Shown here: one piece after another, positions 25,896 through 34,885 of the stretch
How positions within the stretch are numbered: position 1 is the first letter of the stretch
Layout: each line of letters begins with the position of its first letter
Source of the DNA: Lysinibacillus sphaericus OT4b.31
Lineage (GTDB): Bacteria > Bacillota > Bacilli > Bacillales_A > Planococcaceae
Assembly (NCBI RefSeq): GCF_000392615.1
Contig: NZ_KB933398.1
Span: 1,868,635 to 1,932,634, forward strand
DNA: 64,000 nt
Reading direction: 5' to 3'
Program-made: the position numbers and the translations under genes
Notes under the pieces: generated by a model
Told to the model about the DNA's origin: nothing
The model's input: the letters and a program-made list of their open reading frames with translations, nothing else
Databases searched by the model: none

Positions 25896-26252
25896 TTACT
25901 TATTTTTGGGAGAATTATAACCCCGTTCGCCATAGGGCTGTAGTTCGTCGAGCCATTTTTGCTCAAGCTTTTCGAGTTCTTTTTTGGCATCGAAATAGCC
26001 CTCTTGTTTTCTCTTTAAATACTCAACTACGTCAATTTCGAAAGTGTCCTTACCGAAAGTATTGTAGTCAGCCTGTAATGCTTTATTGCTGTGTGTATTA
26101 GTTTTTAGCATAAACTGGAAACCGTTTAATCGTTTCAAATTATTGAAGCTACTGACAAACACTTTACCATTCTGTTTGTTGGTCATCTTGAAAACACCTG
26201 CTTCAATTTCCATTTCTTTATAGTACTCTTTCAACTCTTTTTTATGATCCAC
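25896..26252 (-). CDS. GIY-YIG nuclease-like protein
   Basis: This 118-residue protein resembles small GIY-YIG proteins: AGVFKMTNKQNGKVFVSSFN corresponds to the GIY...YIG core (here GVF and VFV, both tyrosines replaced by phenylalanine), with NLKRLNGF supplying the region of the catalytic arginine and NKALQADYNTFGKDTFEIDV the rest. Replacement of both core tyrosines makes nuclease activity doubtful. The start is GTG, six bases after AGGG, and the gene follows the DUF2087 regulator by 16 bases, so the two are an operon. Confidence 0.65.
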   Translation of the reverse strand: MDHKKELKEYYKEMEIEAGVFKMTNKQNGKVFVSSFNNLKRLNGFQFMLKTNTHSNKALQADYNTFGKDTFEIDVVEYLKRKQEGYFDAKKELEKLEQKWLDELQPYGERGYNSPKNK

Positions 26253-26268
26253 ATTAAACCCTACTCTC

Positions 26269-27024
26269 TTATTTTTTTACCCAATAGGCACTGCCATCAT
26301 CTGTACGATTCATAAAACCATATTCGATTAAATAGCGACGAACTTGCACATAGTCTTCGTAGATGGGGTGGATCATCGCATTTAGTTCTTTTTCTGTATA
26401 CTGCTTTGACTCATCCAAAAGTTTTGTAATGGCACGAAGTACTACAATTTTATGCTTTTCCCGTTTTGGGAAGCGGACAAGCTCTTGGCCAATACCATTA
26501 GGAAAGTATTTTTCAAGTAACTGTTGTTCTTCCGTGAGTGTAATATTATAGCGGTCATCCACCATCGTTGCCGTTTTGTGAATGGGCACAAAAGAATCGA
26601 CTTTTTGATCTTGGTCTTTTAATAACTCCATCATTGCAAGAAATGTTTTTGCCTGACGTTCTTTTTCCTTTAATGCAAAGCGATGGTGACGAATAGTTGT
26701 CGCACTGCCTATCTCCAACTCTTCTTTGATTTCTTGATCCGTCTTACCTTCATAAAATAGGCGCAAAATATGACTTTGATGATCCGTTAAGCCTGTCATT
26801 TTTTTATTCAATCCATTGAGGTAATGAAAAACAGATTGATGCGTAGCCATTATATGATGTTGCATATATTTTCCGGCCTCATATAATACATCCTCGTGCG
26901 GATAAATAATCCCTTTTTCTATCGTCTCGCCACAAAGCAAGCAAGTGAAGTGTGATCCTTCTTCCGTATAGCCTTGCTTTATATCATCAATTGAAGCTTG
27001 CAAAAATAATTGATTTACATCCAT
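26269..27024 (-). CDS. DUF2087-domain transcriptional regulator
   Basis: This 251-residue protein begins with a Cys/His cluster (CLLCGETI ... HHIMATH) that could bind zinc, then a LuxR-like helix-turn-helix (LTDHQSHILRLFYEGKTDQE, followed by ATTIRHHRFALKEKERQ), and a C-terminal DUF2087 domain (LEKYFPNGIGQELVRFPKRE to YGFMNRTDDGSAYW). The family is generally treated as regulatory; the target is not known. The start at 27024 follows GGGGG; the ATG at 27057 has no ribosome binding site. It is cotranscribed with the GIY-YIG-like gene. Confidence 0.8.
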   Translation of the reverse strand: MDVNQLFLQASIDDIKQGYTEEGSHFTCLLCGETIEKGIIYPHEDVLYEAGKYMQHHIMATHQSVFHYLNGLNKKMTGLTDHQSHILRLFYEGKTDQEIKEELEIGSATTIRHHRFALKEKERQAKTFLAMMELLKDQDQKVDSFVPIHKTATMVDDRYNITLTEEQQLLEKYFPNGIGQELVRFPKREKHKIVVLRAITKLLDESKQYTEKELNAMIHPIYEDYVQVRRYLIEYGFMNRTDDGSAYWVKK

Positions 27025-27107
27025 TGTAAAACCCCCTAAAAACAAACGTTTATTCATTTTGTTTGTTTATTTATATATAATTTATCAAATTGTTTGCGAG
27101 AAATCAA

Positions 27108-27141
27108 TAAAAAACACATCGTTTCTGAAAACGATGTGTCA
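27108..27141 (-). terminator. Intrinsic terminator of the ABC exporter operon
   Basis: ACACATCGTTT (27114-27124) pairs with AAACGATGTGT (27129-27139). The T run is on the minus strand, so it ends transcripts coming from the exporter genes to the right. Confidence 0.85.
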
Positions 27142-27210
27142 TATTATAGTGAATGCATTCAGAATCAACGGTTCTATCAGCCATTCTTCAAAATGATATT
27201 TTAGAAAGTA

Positions 27211-28086
27211 TTACTTATTTTTCTTTTTAAACATAATAACTGATAAGACCGCTAGCACGACTATTGTTGCTAAAATAACGATAAAACTTGTTGTCGGACT
27301 AAGTAAATGTCCATTCAGTTCATAAACAACACCGTAATTCACTTTATATGCTTCCACATGTGAAGCTGGTACACCTTCAAACACCTTCGTTATCGAGTTT
27401 TCCATAAAGGCATTCCGTAATAATAGTGTTGTATGACTGATTGGAAAGTACATGACAAGGTTTTGCGCGAAGCCTGGTAACACGCCAACAGGTACGTAAA
27501 CACCGCATAAAAAGCCGAGTGCTGTACCAACAATTGTAGTAAGGGTGGAAAAGGAGTTCTGTGTGTGTACAAAGAGTACGAGAACAACATTAAAAACACT
27601 GGCAAGTAACACGGATAATAACAAAATGCCAATTACTTTCATGAAACCACCAATACTAAGTAATTCGCCACCAGTCGCCACAATGAAAATTTCACAGCCG
27701 ATAAGGGCGATGAAAGCGAAGATACAGCCAATGACAAAAGCATTCAATACATAGCTAAACTGAATTGTTGCTCGAGAAATAGGCGCAGTTAATAAATCTG
27801 CCGTTGCCTTCGATTCCGTATCTTTTACAGCAATGCCAAAGGTGGCCAGTGTGGATGTGACAGCAATCATAGATAATAGACCTGCCACCAGCCATTCATT
27901 GACCATTGTCACCATTTCAGGTGTCGCTTCCGCCATTTGCTCAATGGCATCTACTTGCATTTTTTGAAGGAATACGGCGTATAGAACGATTACGATAATA
28001 ACGGAAAGCAGTGAAAAGAAGACTTGTGTTTTATCTCGTCTGAAAACTTTATTGTTTCGCAGTACTAAGCTGGTTAATGCTTCCAT
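27211..28086 (-). CDS. ABC-2 type exporter permease
   Basis: This 291-residue integral membrane protein has six hydrophobic segments with the ABC-2 layout: one near the N-terminus, a long external loop, then five more, with a PVGVLPGFAQNLVMYFPISHTT stretch typical of multidrug or antimicrobial-peptide exporters. Its start overlaps the ATPase stop (TAATG). It forms the transporter with that ATPase under the LytTR-type regulator at the operon head. Substrate unknown. Confidence 0.88.
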   Translation of the reverse strand: MEALTSLVLRNNKVFRRDKTQVFFSLLSVIIVIVLYAVFLQKMQVDAIEQMAEATPEMVTMVNEWLVAGLLSMIAVTSTLATFGIAVKDTESKATADLLTAPISRATIQFSYVLNAFVIGCIFAFIALIGCEIFIVATGGELLSIGGFMKVIGILLLSVLLASVFNVVLVLFVHTQNSFSTLTTIVGTALGFLCGVYVPVGVLPGFAQNLVMYFPISHTTLLLRNAFMENSITKVFEGVPASHVEAYKVNYGVVYELNGHLLSPTTSFIVILATIVVLAVLSVIMFKKKNK

Positions 28087-29006
28087 TAGGTTACATCTCC
28101 TTCCGCCATTATATGAATGAAGACATCATCCATTGTACCTTTGATGACCTCGAATGAAACCAACAGAGGTTCCATGTTTTTAAGTAGGGTAAGTGCATGA
28201 AGAGTAGATTCCACTCGCACGGAGAAGATCCCTTGTTTTCCTGTGTAAATGATGTCATTTTCTTGCAGCCATTTTTCGCCTTTAGAAATATCATGAAAAA
28301 CAAGTGCCATTTGATCGTAGGCATATATTGTCTTCAGTGCATCTGGTGTGCCCTCAGCCACAATGTGACCTTCTTTTAACACAATGACTTGATGAGCGAC
28401 TGCCGCTTCCTCCATATAATGTGTTGTAAGAAATACCGTCATATTCGTTTCAGCCTGTAGCTGCTTAATGGCTTGCCAAACGAATTGACGTGTTTGTGGG
28501 TCGAGTCCTGTTGTGGGTTCATCTAAAAATAAAATTTGTGGTCGATGTATGAGTGCTCGAGCAATGTCAGCGCGTCTCTTTTGACCACCTGACAATGTGC
28601 CATATTTTCGTTTTTCAATATCAGCTAAATGTAAATAGGTGGAGACGAAGTGGTAATTTGCGTCAAGCGTAGCTTTTGATAGACCGTACGTTTTACCACG
28701 GTGGATGATATTTTCACGAACCGTTAATCGTTCATCGAGTAAGCTTTGCTGGAAGACGACACCGATGGATTTTCGGATTTCGACATTATAATTATTTTCA
28801 TCGAGTGTAGAGCCGTTAATACGAACGGTACCACTTGATTTTTTTAATAATGTACATAATATTTCGATGGTCGTTGATTTTCCGGCACCATTCGCACCTA
28901 AAAAGGCGAAGAGAGAGCCTTGCTCGACAGTAAAAGAAATGCCCTTTACTGCCTCGTGTTCACCATATTGCTTGCGTAAATTATCTACTTGTATCGCAAA
29001 GGTCAT
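28086..29006 (-). CDS. ABC exporter ATPase
   Basis: This 306-residue ATPase has Walker A (GANGAGKST), Q-loop (VVFQQSLL), signature LSGGQKRR, Walker B (ILFLDEPTTGLD) and the switch histidine in LTTHYMEEA, followed by a C-terminal domain typical of drug/antibiotic exporter ATPases. It starts five bases after the DUF3021 gene, with AAAGGAA upstream. Confidence 0.93.
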   Translation of the reverse strand: MTFAIQVDNLRKQYGEHEAVKGISFTVEQGSLFAFLGANGAGKSTTIEILCTLLKKSSGTVRINGSTLDENNYNVEIRKSIGVVFQQSLLDERLTVRENIIHRGKTYGLSKATLDANYHFVSTYLHLADIEKRKYGTLSGGQKRRADIARALIHRPQILFLDEPTTGLDPQTRQFVWQAIKQLQAETNMTVFLTTHYMEEAAVAHQVIVLKEGHIVAEGTPDALKTIYAYDQMALVFHDISKGEKWLQENDIIYTGKQGIFSVRVESTLHALTLLKNMEPLLVSFEVIKGTMDDVFIHIMAEGDVT

Positions 29007-29011
29007 AACGT

Positions 29012-29416
29012 TTATTCCTTTCTTTTTTGAATTGCATGATTGATTTCTTTAATATCAATTTTTTGAAGTACATATAAAATACACCAGACGATGAAGTAAA
29101 TGATTACCTCAGATACAAACACATAGAAAATGCCCGAATGTTCAAACCAACGACCAAAATAGCCTGCTGTGAAAACGCAAAATGTAACAGCACTAAAGTG
29201 AAGAGCTAGCTGAATAGTAAATAATAAACGCTCTAATTCAAAAATGAGGGATAGTAGGCCAATGACAATGCCAAGTATGGCGGCGATTATAATTTGCTCT
29301 AGCAATTCTGGACCTGTTGCCACAGCATTATTAGAAACGATACTAATCGTTACGAGGACGTAGGAAGAGCTAAGTGAAATGAGTAGACCGATAATCATCA
29401 TGCTTAAAATTCTCAT
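29012..29416 (-). CDS. DUF3021 four-helix membrane protein
   Basis: This 134-residue protein consists of four hydrophobic segments and a basic C-terminal tail. Proteins of this family (DUF3021) are regularly encoded between a LytTR-domain regulator and an ABC exporter, as here, and are suspected to restrain the regulator at the membrane. The start at 29416 lies two bases after the regulator stop; its ribosome binding site GGGAGGG is inside the regulator gene, so translation is coupled. Confidence 0.82.
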   Translation of the reverse strand: MRILSMMIIGLLISLSSSYVLVTISIVSNNAVATGPELLEQIIIAAILGIVIGLLSLIFELERLLFTIQLALHFSAVTFCVFTAGYFGRWFEHSGIFYVFVSEVIIYFIVWCILYVLQKIDIKEINHAIQKRKE

Positions 29417-29417
29417 G

Positions 29418-29867
29418 TTATGAATCCCTCCCAATACCTAATTGGCGCTTTAATTCTTTTAAATACTTACGGCTGACATGAATGGATACATCATTATCGA
29501 GGAGTAATTCTGTTGCGCCAATTTTGCCCATTTGAATGGAGGCAATTTTATTAATATTTACGAGAGTCGATTTACTAACCCGGGCAAAGTCCTTAGCCAG
29601 CTGTGTTTCGAGTTCATATAATTTGCGCTTGGATTCGAATTCCTGCTCTTCTGTCTGTAAAAATACTTTCGCACCCTCTGCATAAATTGAATAAATGTCA
29701 GTGATTTTTAATAGATGGATTTCCTGCTGTAAATAGCCGTCAAGCATTGTCGTTTGAGCTGCTTGCAATTGTTTCATTAGTTTTTCAATTTGCTCATTGT
29801 ATTCCTTCGCGTGAATATGAATCTCTGTTTCTTCTAGCACGCTGTTAATCGTTAAATGAATTTTCAT
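29418..29867 (-). CDS. LytTR-family DNA-binding regulator
   Basis: This 149-residue protein lacks a receiver domain. Its C-terminal half is a LytTR DNA-binding domain (ITDIYSIYAEGAKVFLQTEE, LAKDFARVSKSTLVNINKI, VSRKYLKELKRQLG). The N-terminal part is helical. Such stand-alone LytTR proteins usually control their own operon with a DUF3021 partner. The ATG at 29867 follows GGGGG by six bases. The 235-base gap to the next, divergent gene carries the promoters. Confidence 0.88.
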   Translation of the reverse strand: MKIHLTINSVLEETEIHIHAKEYNEQIEKLMKQLQAAQTTMLDGYLQQEIHLLKITDIYSIYAEGAKVFLQTEEQEFESKRKLYELETQLAKDFARVSKSTLVNINKIASIQMGKIGATELLLDNDVSIHVSRKYLKELKRQLGIGRDS

Positions 29868-30123
29868 AGGAGGCCCCCTTACAATCAATTACATCTAAAC
29901 GTAACTGTTCCCACATTCTTATCGATGGCGTCCATCTACTGAATTAGGATAATATTAATGTAGCATAGAAATTTTTGGATAGGATAGATTCTTCAATAAG
30001 AGGTTGTAATTAATTCATAACAGGTTCATTTATACACATATAGGGACTTGAAATGTAGTGGAGTGATAAATTGACTTCGTTCACTGCATAATTGAATTAT
30101 TCATAAGTAAGGGGGTGCTTGGT

Positions 30124-31152
30124 ATGTATGAATTTTTAAAGCCAATATTTATGACATTATGTATTGGGTATATAGGGGCGCTGTTATTTCAATTTTTACA
30201 TATTCCGATGCCATGGTTACTTGGGACCATTACCGCAGTGCTTTGTGTCCAGCTATTTACAAAAGTTCAATTGAAATGGCATAAATATTTTCGCAATTTT
30301 GGTTTAGTCGTTGCGGGCTATTCCATTGGCTTTGCTTTTACGCCAGAAGCGGTTCAGGATATTAAGCAGTTTTTAGGCAGTATGATTGTGCTGAATGTGA
30401 TCTTTATCGTGTTGTTTCTTGCTATAAGCTTTTTAGTAGCAAGACGTACAGATTTAGATTTCCCGACGGCCTTGACATGCTGCGTACCTGGGGGAATGGC
30501 ACAAGTTGTTGCTTTTGCGGAGGAACAAGGGGATATGGATATTGCCGTTATAACGTTCTATCAGGTTTTGCGTGTGCTGCTGATTGTTGGCTTTGTGCCA
30601 TTAATGGTGGCAGGCTCTAGTGGGAATGCCATGATTGTAGATGGCGACTGGACATGGGGACTAGCAGGCTTTCTTGTTATTTGTGGTCTAGCAGGGTGGC
30701 TAGCACAATTGATGAGAATTCCGACAGGCTATATGCTTGGACCAGTTTTTTTATTGATGGGGTTGAATTTAGTTGGGCTTGATGTGCCAAAAATGCCAGT
30801 GTCTCTTCTTCATATTGCGCAACTATTTATTGGTATTTATATTGGGCTTTTATTGAAAAAAGAAGATTTACATTTGTCGAAGAAGCATGTGTTTTATGCA
30901 TTTGTCTCAGCGGGGATTTTTATCGGTACTGCCTATGGTTTAACTTTTGTCTTGAAGAGATTATACGAACTTGATTTTCAAACAGGTTTTTTAAGTATCG
31001 TACCAGGCGGCCTTGACCAAATGGGGATTATTGCCGCTTCCGTTCACGCAAATGTAACCGTAGTCACAGCATTTCAGCTATTCAGGTTACTGATTGTCTC
31101 CATTTTACTTGTACCTTTAGTGAAGGTGTTCGTGAAAAAAGTAAAAACCTGA
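30124..31152 (+). CDS. AbrB-family membrane transporter (putative ammonia monooxygenase family)
   Basis: This 342-residue protein has ten or so membrane segments in two repeated halves. Each half carries the family signature around PMPWLLGTI and a CCVPGGMAQV / SIVPGGLDQMG motif followed by an aromatic FYQVLR or FQLFRL helix. The family (once annotated as ammonia monooxygenase, COG3180) is a membrane transporter of unproven substrate. The start at 30124 follows AAGGGGG by eight bases; GTG 30115 overlaps that site and is rejected. Confidence 0.85.
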   Translation: MYEFLKPIFMTLCIGYIGALLFQFLHIPMPWLLGTITAVLCVQLFTKVQLKWHKYFRNFGLVVAGYSIGFAFTPEAVQDIKQFLGSMIVLNVIFIVLFLAISFLVARRTDLDFPTALTCCVPGGMAQVVAFAEEQGDMDIAVITFYQVLRVLLIVGFVPLMVAGSSGNAMIVDGDWTWGLAGFLVICGLAGWLAQLMRIPTGYMLGPVFLLMGLNLVGLDVPKMPVSLLHIAQLFIGIYIGLLLKKEDLHLSKKHVFYAFVSAGIFIGTAYGLTFVLKRLYELDFQTGFLSIVPGGLDQMGIIAASVHANVTVVTAFQLFRLLIVSILLVPLVKVFVKKVKT

Positions 31153-31290
31153 GAAGGCTTGTTGCGTATACATGCTTGAATGAAATGGATCCTAACGACG
31201 ATGTAGACTTACACGCAAAAAAGATTGCTCATGAGCAGATTACCTGCGTGATGAACAATCTAATGAAGAATTAAATTTAAATGACTGACA

Positions 31291-31458
31291 GTGAATCGCT
31301 GAAAGAACGACCTGAATCGCTGATAAAACCGTAACTTTCGCTGATAGAACGGCGTGAATCGCTGATAAAACTGTATTTATCGCTGAGAAAACCGTAACTT
31401 CCGCTGAAAGAACGACGTGTACAGCTGATCGAGCCATTACTTTCGCTGATCGAATGCC
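31291..31458. repeat. Tandem array of eight 21-bp units
   Basis: Eight consecutive units of exactly 21 bases share the core CGCTGA (GCTGA in unit 7) followed by an A/G-rich part, for example GTGAATCGCTGATAAAACTGT. Spacing is invariant while flanks alternate between two or three variants. There are no spacers, so it is not CRISPR. A reading frame through it gives a 7-residue repeat, but no ribosome binding site or start supports a protein. It sits between the AbrB-family gene and a chemoreceptor pseudogene. Confidence 0.8.
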
Positions 31459-31471
31459 GAGTTCACTGGAG

Positions 31472-32659
31472 TTAGTATTTAAACTGATGAATTAAATTTT
31501 GCAGCGTTTCTGCATTTTTTGTGAGCTGTGTTGCTGCATTGTTATATCCTCCATGGTATAGAGGTTGGCCCCAGCAATCTGTGTAACTTCTTTGGACTGC
31601 TCACGTGCATCGACTGCAATTTCAGCCATAATTTGTGTCGAGGCATTCGCTTGCTCAATGCGTGCATATAATTCCTCCGCAATGCTGGAAACCTCTTGAA
31701 TTTTATTTGTGACAAGTGAGACTTTTGTTGTAATATCATCTAATGCAATGCTTGTTGTATCGACAACTTCAACACTCGAAGTGGCTTCCTTTTCACTTTG
31801 TTGCATATGTTCGCTCGCTTCTTTTGATAGCTGTTGCATGGTATGGATAGTATCAGTAATTTGAGCAGCAGATGTTTTAGATTGTTCAGCTACTTTACGA
31901 ACTTCATCTGCTACGACAGCAAAGCCCTTGCCATGCTCACCAGCTCTTGCCGCTTCTATAGAAGCATTGAGTGCAAGTAAGTTTGTTTGGTCCGCTATGG
32001 CATGAATGACTTCGACGATTTCCCCTATTTTAATTGCGTGCGTGTCAAGGACTGCCTAGAATTTGCACTTTCTTGGACTGCTGCGGTCATGGCATGCATT
32101 TGTGTTTGCATCGCTTGAGCAGTTGCCTCACCGTGCTTTGCCGTATCAAAGGCATCTGAAGCATAGGTGATACGTCACTATTCGTCTCTGTTACAAGCTG
32201 AATCCCACCAGCAATGTCCTGCATGGCTTCCACGTTTTCGTTGGCACTATGTTTTTGAGTACTTGCCCCACTTGCTAGTTCCTGCATATTGGCCGTCAAT
32301 TGTTCAGTTGTTCTCGTTGTGGATCCCGCAGTTGCAGAAAGCTCTGCGGATGAAGCGGATACTTGATTGGCCGTATCATCGACATGGTGTATCATATTTC
32401 TGAGTGTATCGAGCATGGCGTTGAAAGACTGTGCAAGTTCCCCAATTTCATCTTTCGTATTGACGACTAGTTGCTGTGTTAAATCACCATGACCGGCTGA
32501 TATTGTTTCCAGCTGGTTGTTTAAACGTTTTAAAGGCTTTACGATGCCACGCACAAATAGCATGCCGGCGATCACCGCAATGATGGCAGCAATCAAGGCG
32601 ATAGCCCCCATTTTTACTATCATCTTTTGAGCCACTGCATCAATTTCTCTTACTGCCAA
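31472..32659 (-). pseudogene. Methyl-accepting chemotaxis protein, truncated and frameshifted
   Basis: The leftward sequence encodes the C-terminal two thirds of a chemoreceptor: a second membrane segment with HAMP (FVRGIVKPLKRL), methylation helices and the signaling tip ([20 protein letters not shown] and [16 protein letters not shown]). The N-terminal membrane segment and sensor domain are missing. Three frameshifts can be placed: near 32165 (after TNSDVS), near 32060 (before [16 protein letters not shown]) and near 31540, after which the restored frame ends normally in LIHQFKY at 31472. The decay is recent, since similarity persists in every frame segment. Confidence 0.88.
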
Positions 32660-32780
32660 TGCACTATTAATTTAACTGAATAATGAAATATTTAAGGAAA
32701 ACATTTCTATTTCCATCTAGTATATAACTACTAAAAATGTTCGTATATTTCAAAAATGAAAGTTGGTGCAATTTTTTCCG

Positions 32781-32809
32781 TTTCCAAATTCTAAGGAATA
32801 TGGTATTAT
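32781..32809 (+). promoter_or_regulatory. Candidate promoter of the ABC-F leader
   Basis: TTTCCA (32781-32786), 17 bases, TATTAT (32804-32809). Transcription would start about 25 bases before the leader ORF. Confidence 0.45.
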
Positions 32810-32841
32810 TAATCTAACTAGATGAACGGAGGTGAAAAGGA

Positions 32842-32982
32842 ATGAATCAAAACGCTACGAGAACAGGTGTAAAAGTTGATACAGCTATGTATTTTGCACG
32901 TGTACTTACTTTCGATTTTGCTAACAACGGGATAGGTCTGTCCATTTTTAAGCAAAATCAAATACTAAACGTAGCGGATTAA
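32842..32982 (+). CDS. 46-residue leader peptide of the ABC-F gene
   Basis: A short ORF begins at ATG 32842 after a strong ribosome binding site (GGAGGTG, plus AAAAGGA nearer) and encodes MNQNATRTGVKVDTAMYFAR through a C-terminus ending LNVAD. It has no recognised domain. The stop codon lies five bases before a segment that can form an antiterminator. Leader peptides in this position before ABC-F genes are translated so that ribosome stalling controls readthrough; the peptide sequence itself may not matter outside the stall site. I infer a regulatory rather than enzymatic role. Confidence 0.7.
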   Translation: MNQNATRTGVKVDTAMYFARVLTFDFANNGIGLSIFKQNQILNVAD

Positions 32983-32986
32983 CCAT

Positions 32987-33041
32987 TCTTTTTCACAAAT
33001 AATGAGGAAAAAGACTGCTTGTTAATGGAGCAGTCTTTTTT
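32987..33041 (+). promoter_or_regulatory. Attenuator: antiterminator/terminator pair before ABC-F gene
   Basis: TCTTTTTC (32987-32994) can pair perfectly with GAAAAAGA (33007-33014). The latter overlaps the 5' arm of a 12-bp terminator, AAAAAGACTGCT (33008-33019) with AGCAGTCTTTTT (33029-33040), followed by T residues. The two hairpins exclude each other. A ribosome finishing the leader ORF at 32982 would cover the antiterminator arm and favour termination; one stalled earlier would leave it free and allow readthrough. Confidence 0.75.
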
Positions 33042-33085
33042 GTCGTACAGAGATGTTTTCCGCACGTTTCATGGAGGAAAAAACG

Positions 33086-34885
33086 ATGCAAATGAAAGCT
33101 GACCATATACAAAAAGTTATGGGTGGTAACGTATTATTTGAAGGACTTCAATTGGAAGTCAATACAGGAGAGCATGTGGCAATTGTTGGTGTGAATGGCT
33201 GTGGAAAAACGACATTATTACAGTTGTTAGCAGGTGCAGATACACCAGATGCAGGACGTATTATTAAAAGTAAGGATGCGACAATTGGTTATTTACATCA
33301 AATTCCAAGCTATCCTTTACTCACAGCAAAAGAGGTACTTGAAAAGGCATTTGCCAATATCTTTGCTTTAAAAGCAAAAATGACAAAGCTAGAGTTGGAG
33401 ATGCAAGCTGAGGTTACTGACAAAGTATTGCAGCAATATGGTTATATTCAGGAGTTATATATGCAACAGGGGGGCTATGAGGTTGACGCACAATTAGCGA
33501 TGATTGCAAATGGACTTGGTATTACGCCATTGCTCACACAGCCCTTTGCGAATTTAAGTGGTGGCGAAAAAACAAAGGTTATGTTAGGGCAAATCTTATT
33601 AAGCAATCCCTCCATATTACTATTAGATGAACCGACCAATCACTTAGATATGCAGGCGATTGAATGGCTAGAAAATTATGTGCAAAACTTTGCTGGAATT
33701 ATTATCGCGGTATCGCATGATCGCCAGTTTATGAATCAAGTAGCGCAGAAAATTATAGAAATTGAAGATGGCGAGGCGTTTACTTATCAGGGAAATTACG
33801 ACGCTTTTGTTGCACAAAAAGAGGCGAAAATTGAACAGCAATTTGCGGAATTTGAAGAACAACAAAAGAAAATCAAAAAAATGCAGGAAACCATTAAACG
33901 TTTAAAACAGTGGGCAAATGAAGCGAACCCTCCTAATGCCTCCTTGCATCGCCGTGCCAAAAGTATGGAAAAGGCACTGGCACGTATAGAACGTGTAAAA
34001 AAGCCAATGACAAAAAAGAAAATGAATTTGGCCTTAACAATGGCTGAACGTAGTGGCAAGGAAGTGGTACAGATACAAGAAATAAGCCATGCATTTGAAA
34101 AGCCCTTATTGAAGGATAGTAATATGTCCGTTTATTTTGGGGAATGCTTGGCGATTGTAGGGGATAATGGTAGTGGTAAAACAACACTATTAAAAATGAT
34201 ATTAGGAGAGATTGTGCCAAATAAGGGCAATTGTAAGGTCGGGAGCAGTGTGAAAATTGGGTATTTATCGCAGCAATTTGAGCATGACAATCCAGCAGTT
34301 CGACTAATCGATGCCTTCCGTGAGCACGTAGCTGTTTCGGAGGCAGAGGCACGCCACCTACTTGCTCAGTTTCTATTTTACGGCTATGACGTGTTCAAAA
34401 AAGTAAAGGATTTAAGTGGCGGTGAAAAAATGCGACTGCGTCTAGCACAGCTAATGCACGAGGATATCAATTTACTTGTACTTGATGAACCGACCAACCA
34501 CTTAGATATCGAAGCACGAGAAGTGTTAGAGGATACGCTTGAAACCTTCGAAGGTACGATTATTGGTGTATCCCATGACCGTTATTTCTTGCAAAAGATC
34601 TTTACTAAAATTGCGTGGATTGAACATGAAAATATCAAGGTATATGAGGGTGATTATGAGTGGGCGCGAACGAAACGACTGTCGGCAGTGAACGTACCGA
34701 TCATCGAAAAAGCACAAGCGAAAGTCCAACATAGTAAAAAAGAAATACCCATCGAAGAGCAAATCGAGAAGCTAGAAATGAAATTAACAGAACCGAAACT
34801 TGCCAAAGAACAGCGTCATAAATTAGAGCGACAACTAGAGGCTTTATATGAAAGATGGTTAGAAGGGGGAGCTGAACATGCATAA
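33086..34885 (+). CDS. ABC-F ATPase, probable ribosomal protection protein
   Basis: This 599-residue cytosolic protein has two ABC domains and no membrane segments. Domain 1 has GVNGCGKTT, LSGGEKTK and LLLDEPTNHLD; domain 2 has GDNGSGKTT, LSGGEKMR and LVLDEPTNHLD. Between them (about 240-320) is the charged helical linker that in ABC-F proteins reaches into the ribosomal E site and toward the peptidyl-transferase centre, and a coiled coil closes the C-terminus. Members protect ribosomes from antibiotics or rescue stalled ones. ATG 33086 follows GGAGG by eight bases. Control by a leader-peptide attenuator suggests the antibiotic-responsive class, but which drug class cannot be told from the sequence. 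Confidence 0.88.
   Translation: MQMKADHIQKVMGGNVLFEGLQLEVNTGEHVAIVGVNGCGKTTLLQLLAGADTPDAGRIIKSKDATIGYLHQIPSYPLLTAKEVLEKAFANIFALKAKMTKLELEMQAEVTDKVLQQYGYIQELYMQQGGYEVDAQLAMIANGLGITPLLTQPFANLSGGEKTKVMLGQILLSNPSILLLDEPTNHLDMQAIEWLENYVQNFAGIIIAVSHDRQFMNQVAQKIIEIEDGEAFTYQGNYDAFVAQKEAKIEQQFAEFEEQQKKIKKMQETIKRLKQWANEANPPNASLHRRAKSMEKALARIERVKKPMTKKKMNLALTMAERSGKEVVQIQEISHAFEKPLLKDSNMSVYFGECLAIVGDNGSGKTTLLKMILGEIVPNKGNCKVGSSVKIGYLSQQFEHDNPAVRLIDAFREHVAVSEAEARHLLAQFLFYGYDVFKKVKDLSGGEKMRLRLAQLMHEDINLLVLDEPTNHLDIEAREVLEDTLETFEGTIIGVSHDRYFLQKIFTKIAWIEHENIKVYEGDYEWARTKRLSAVNVPIIEKAQAKVQHSKKEIPIEEQIEKLEMKLTEPKLAKEQRHKLERQLEALYERWLEGGAEHA

Noticed and set aside
31240-31437. Leftward frame encoding a 7-residue repeat (LSAxxxV)
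   Set aside because: It is a by-product of the 21-bp DNA repeat; no ribosome binding site, and the frame begins within the array.
31291-31458. CRISPR array
   Set aside because: Units are contiguous with no spacers and are not identical; no cas genes in the window.
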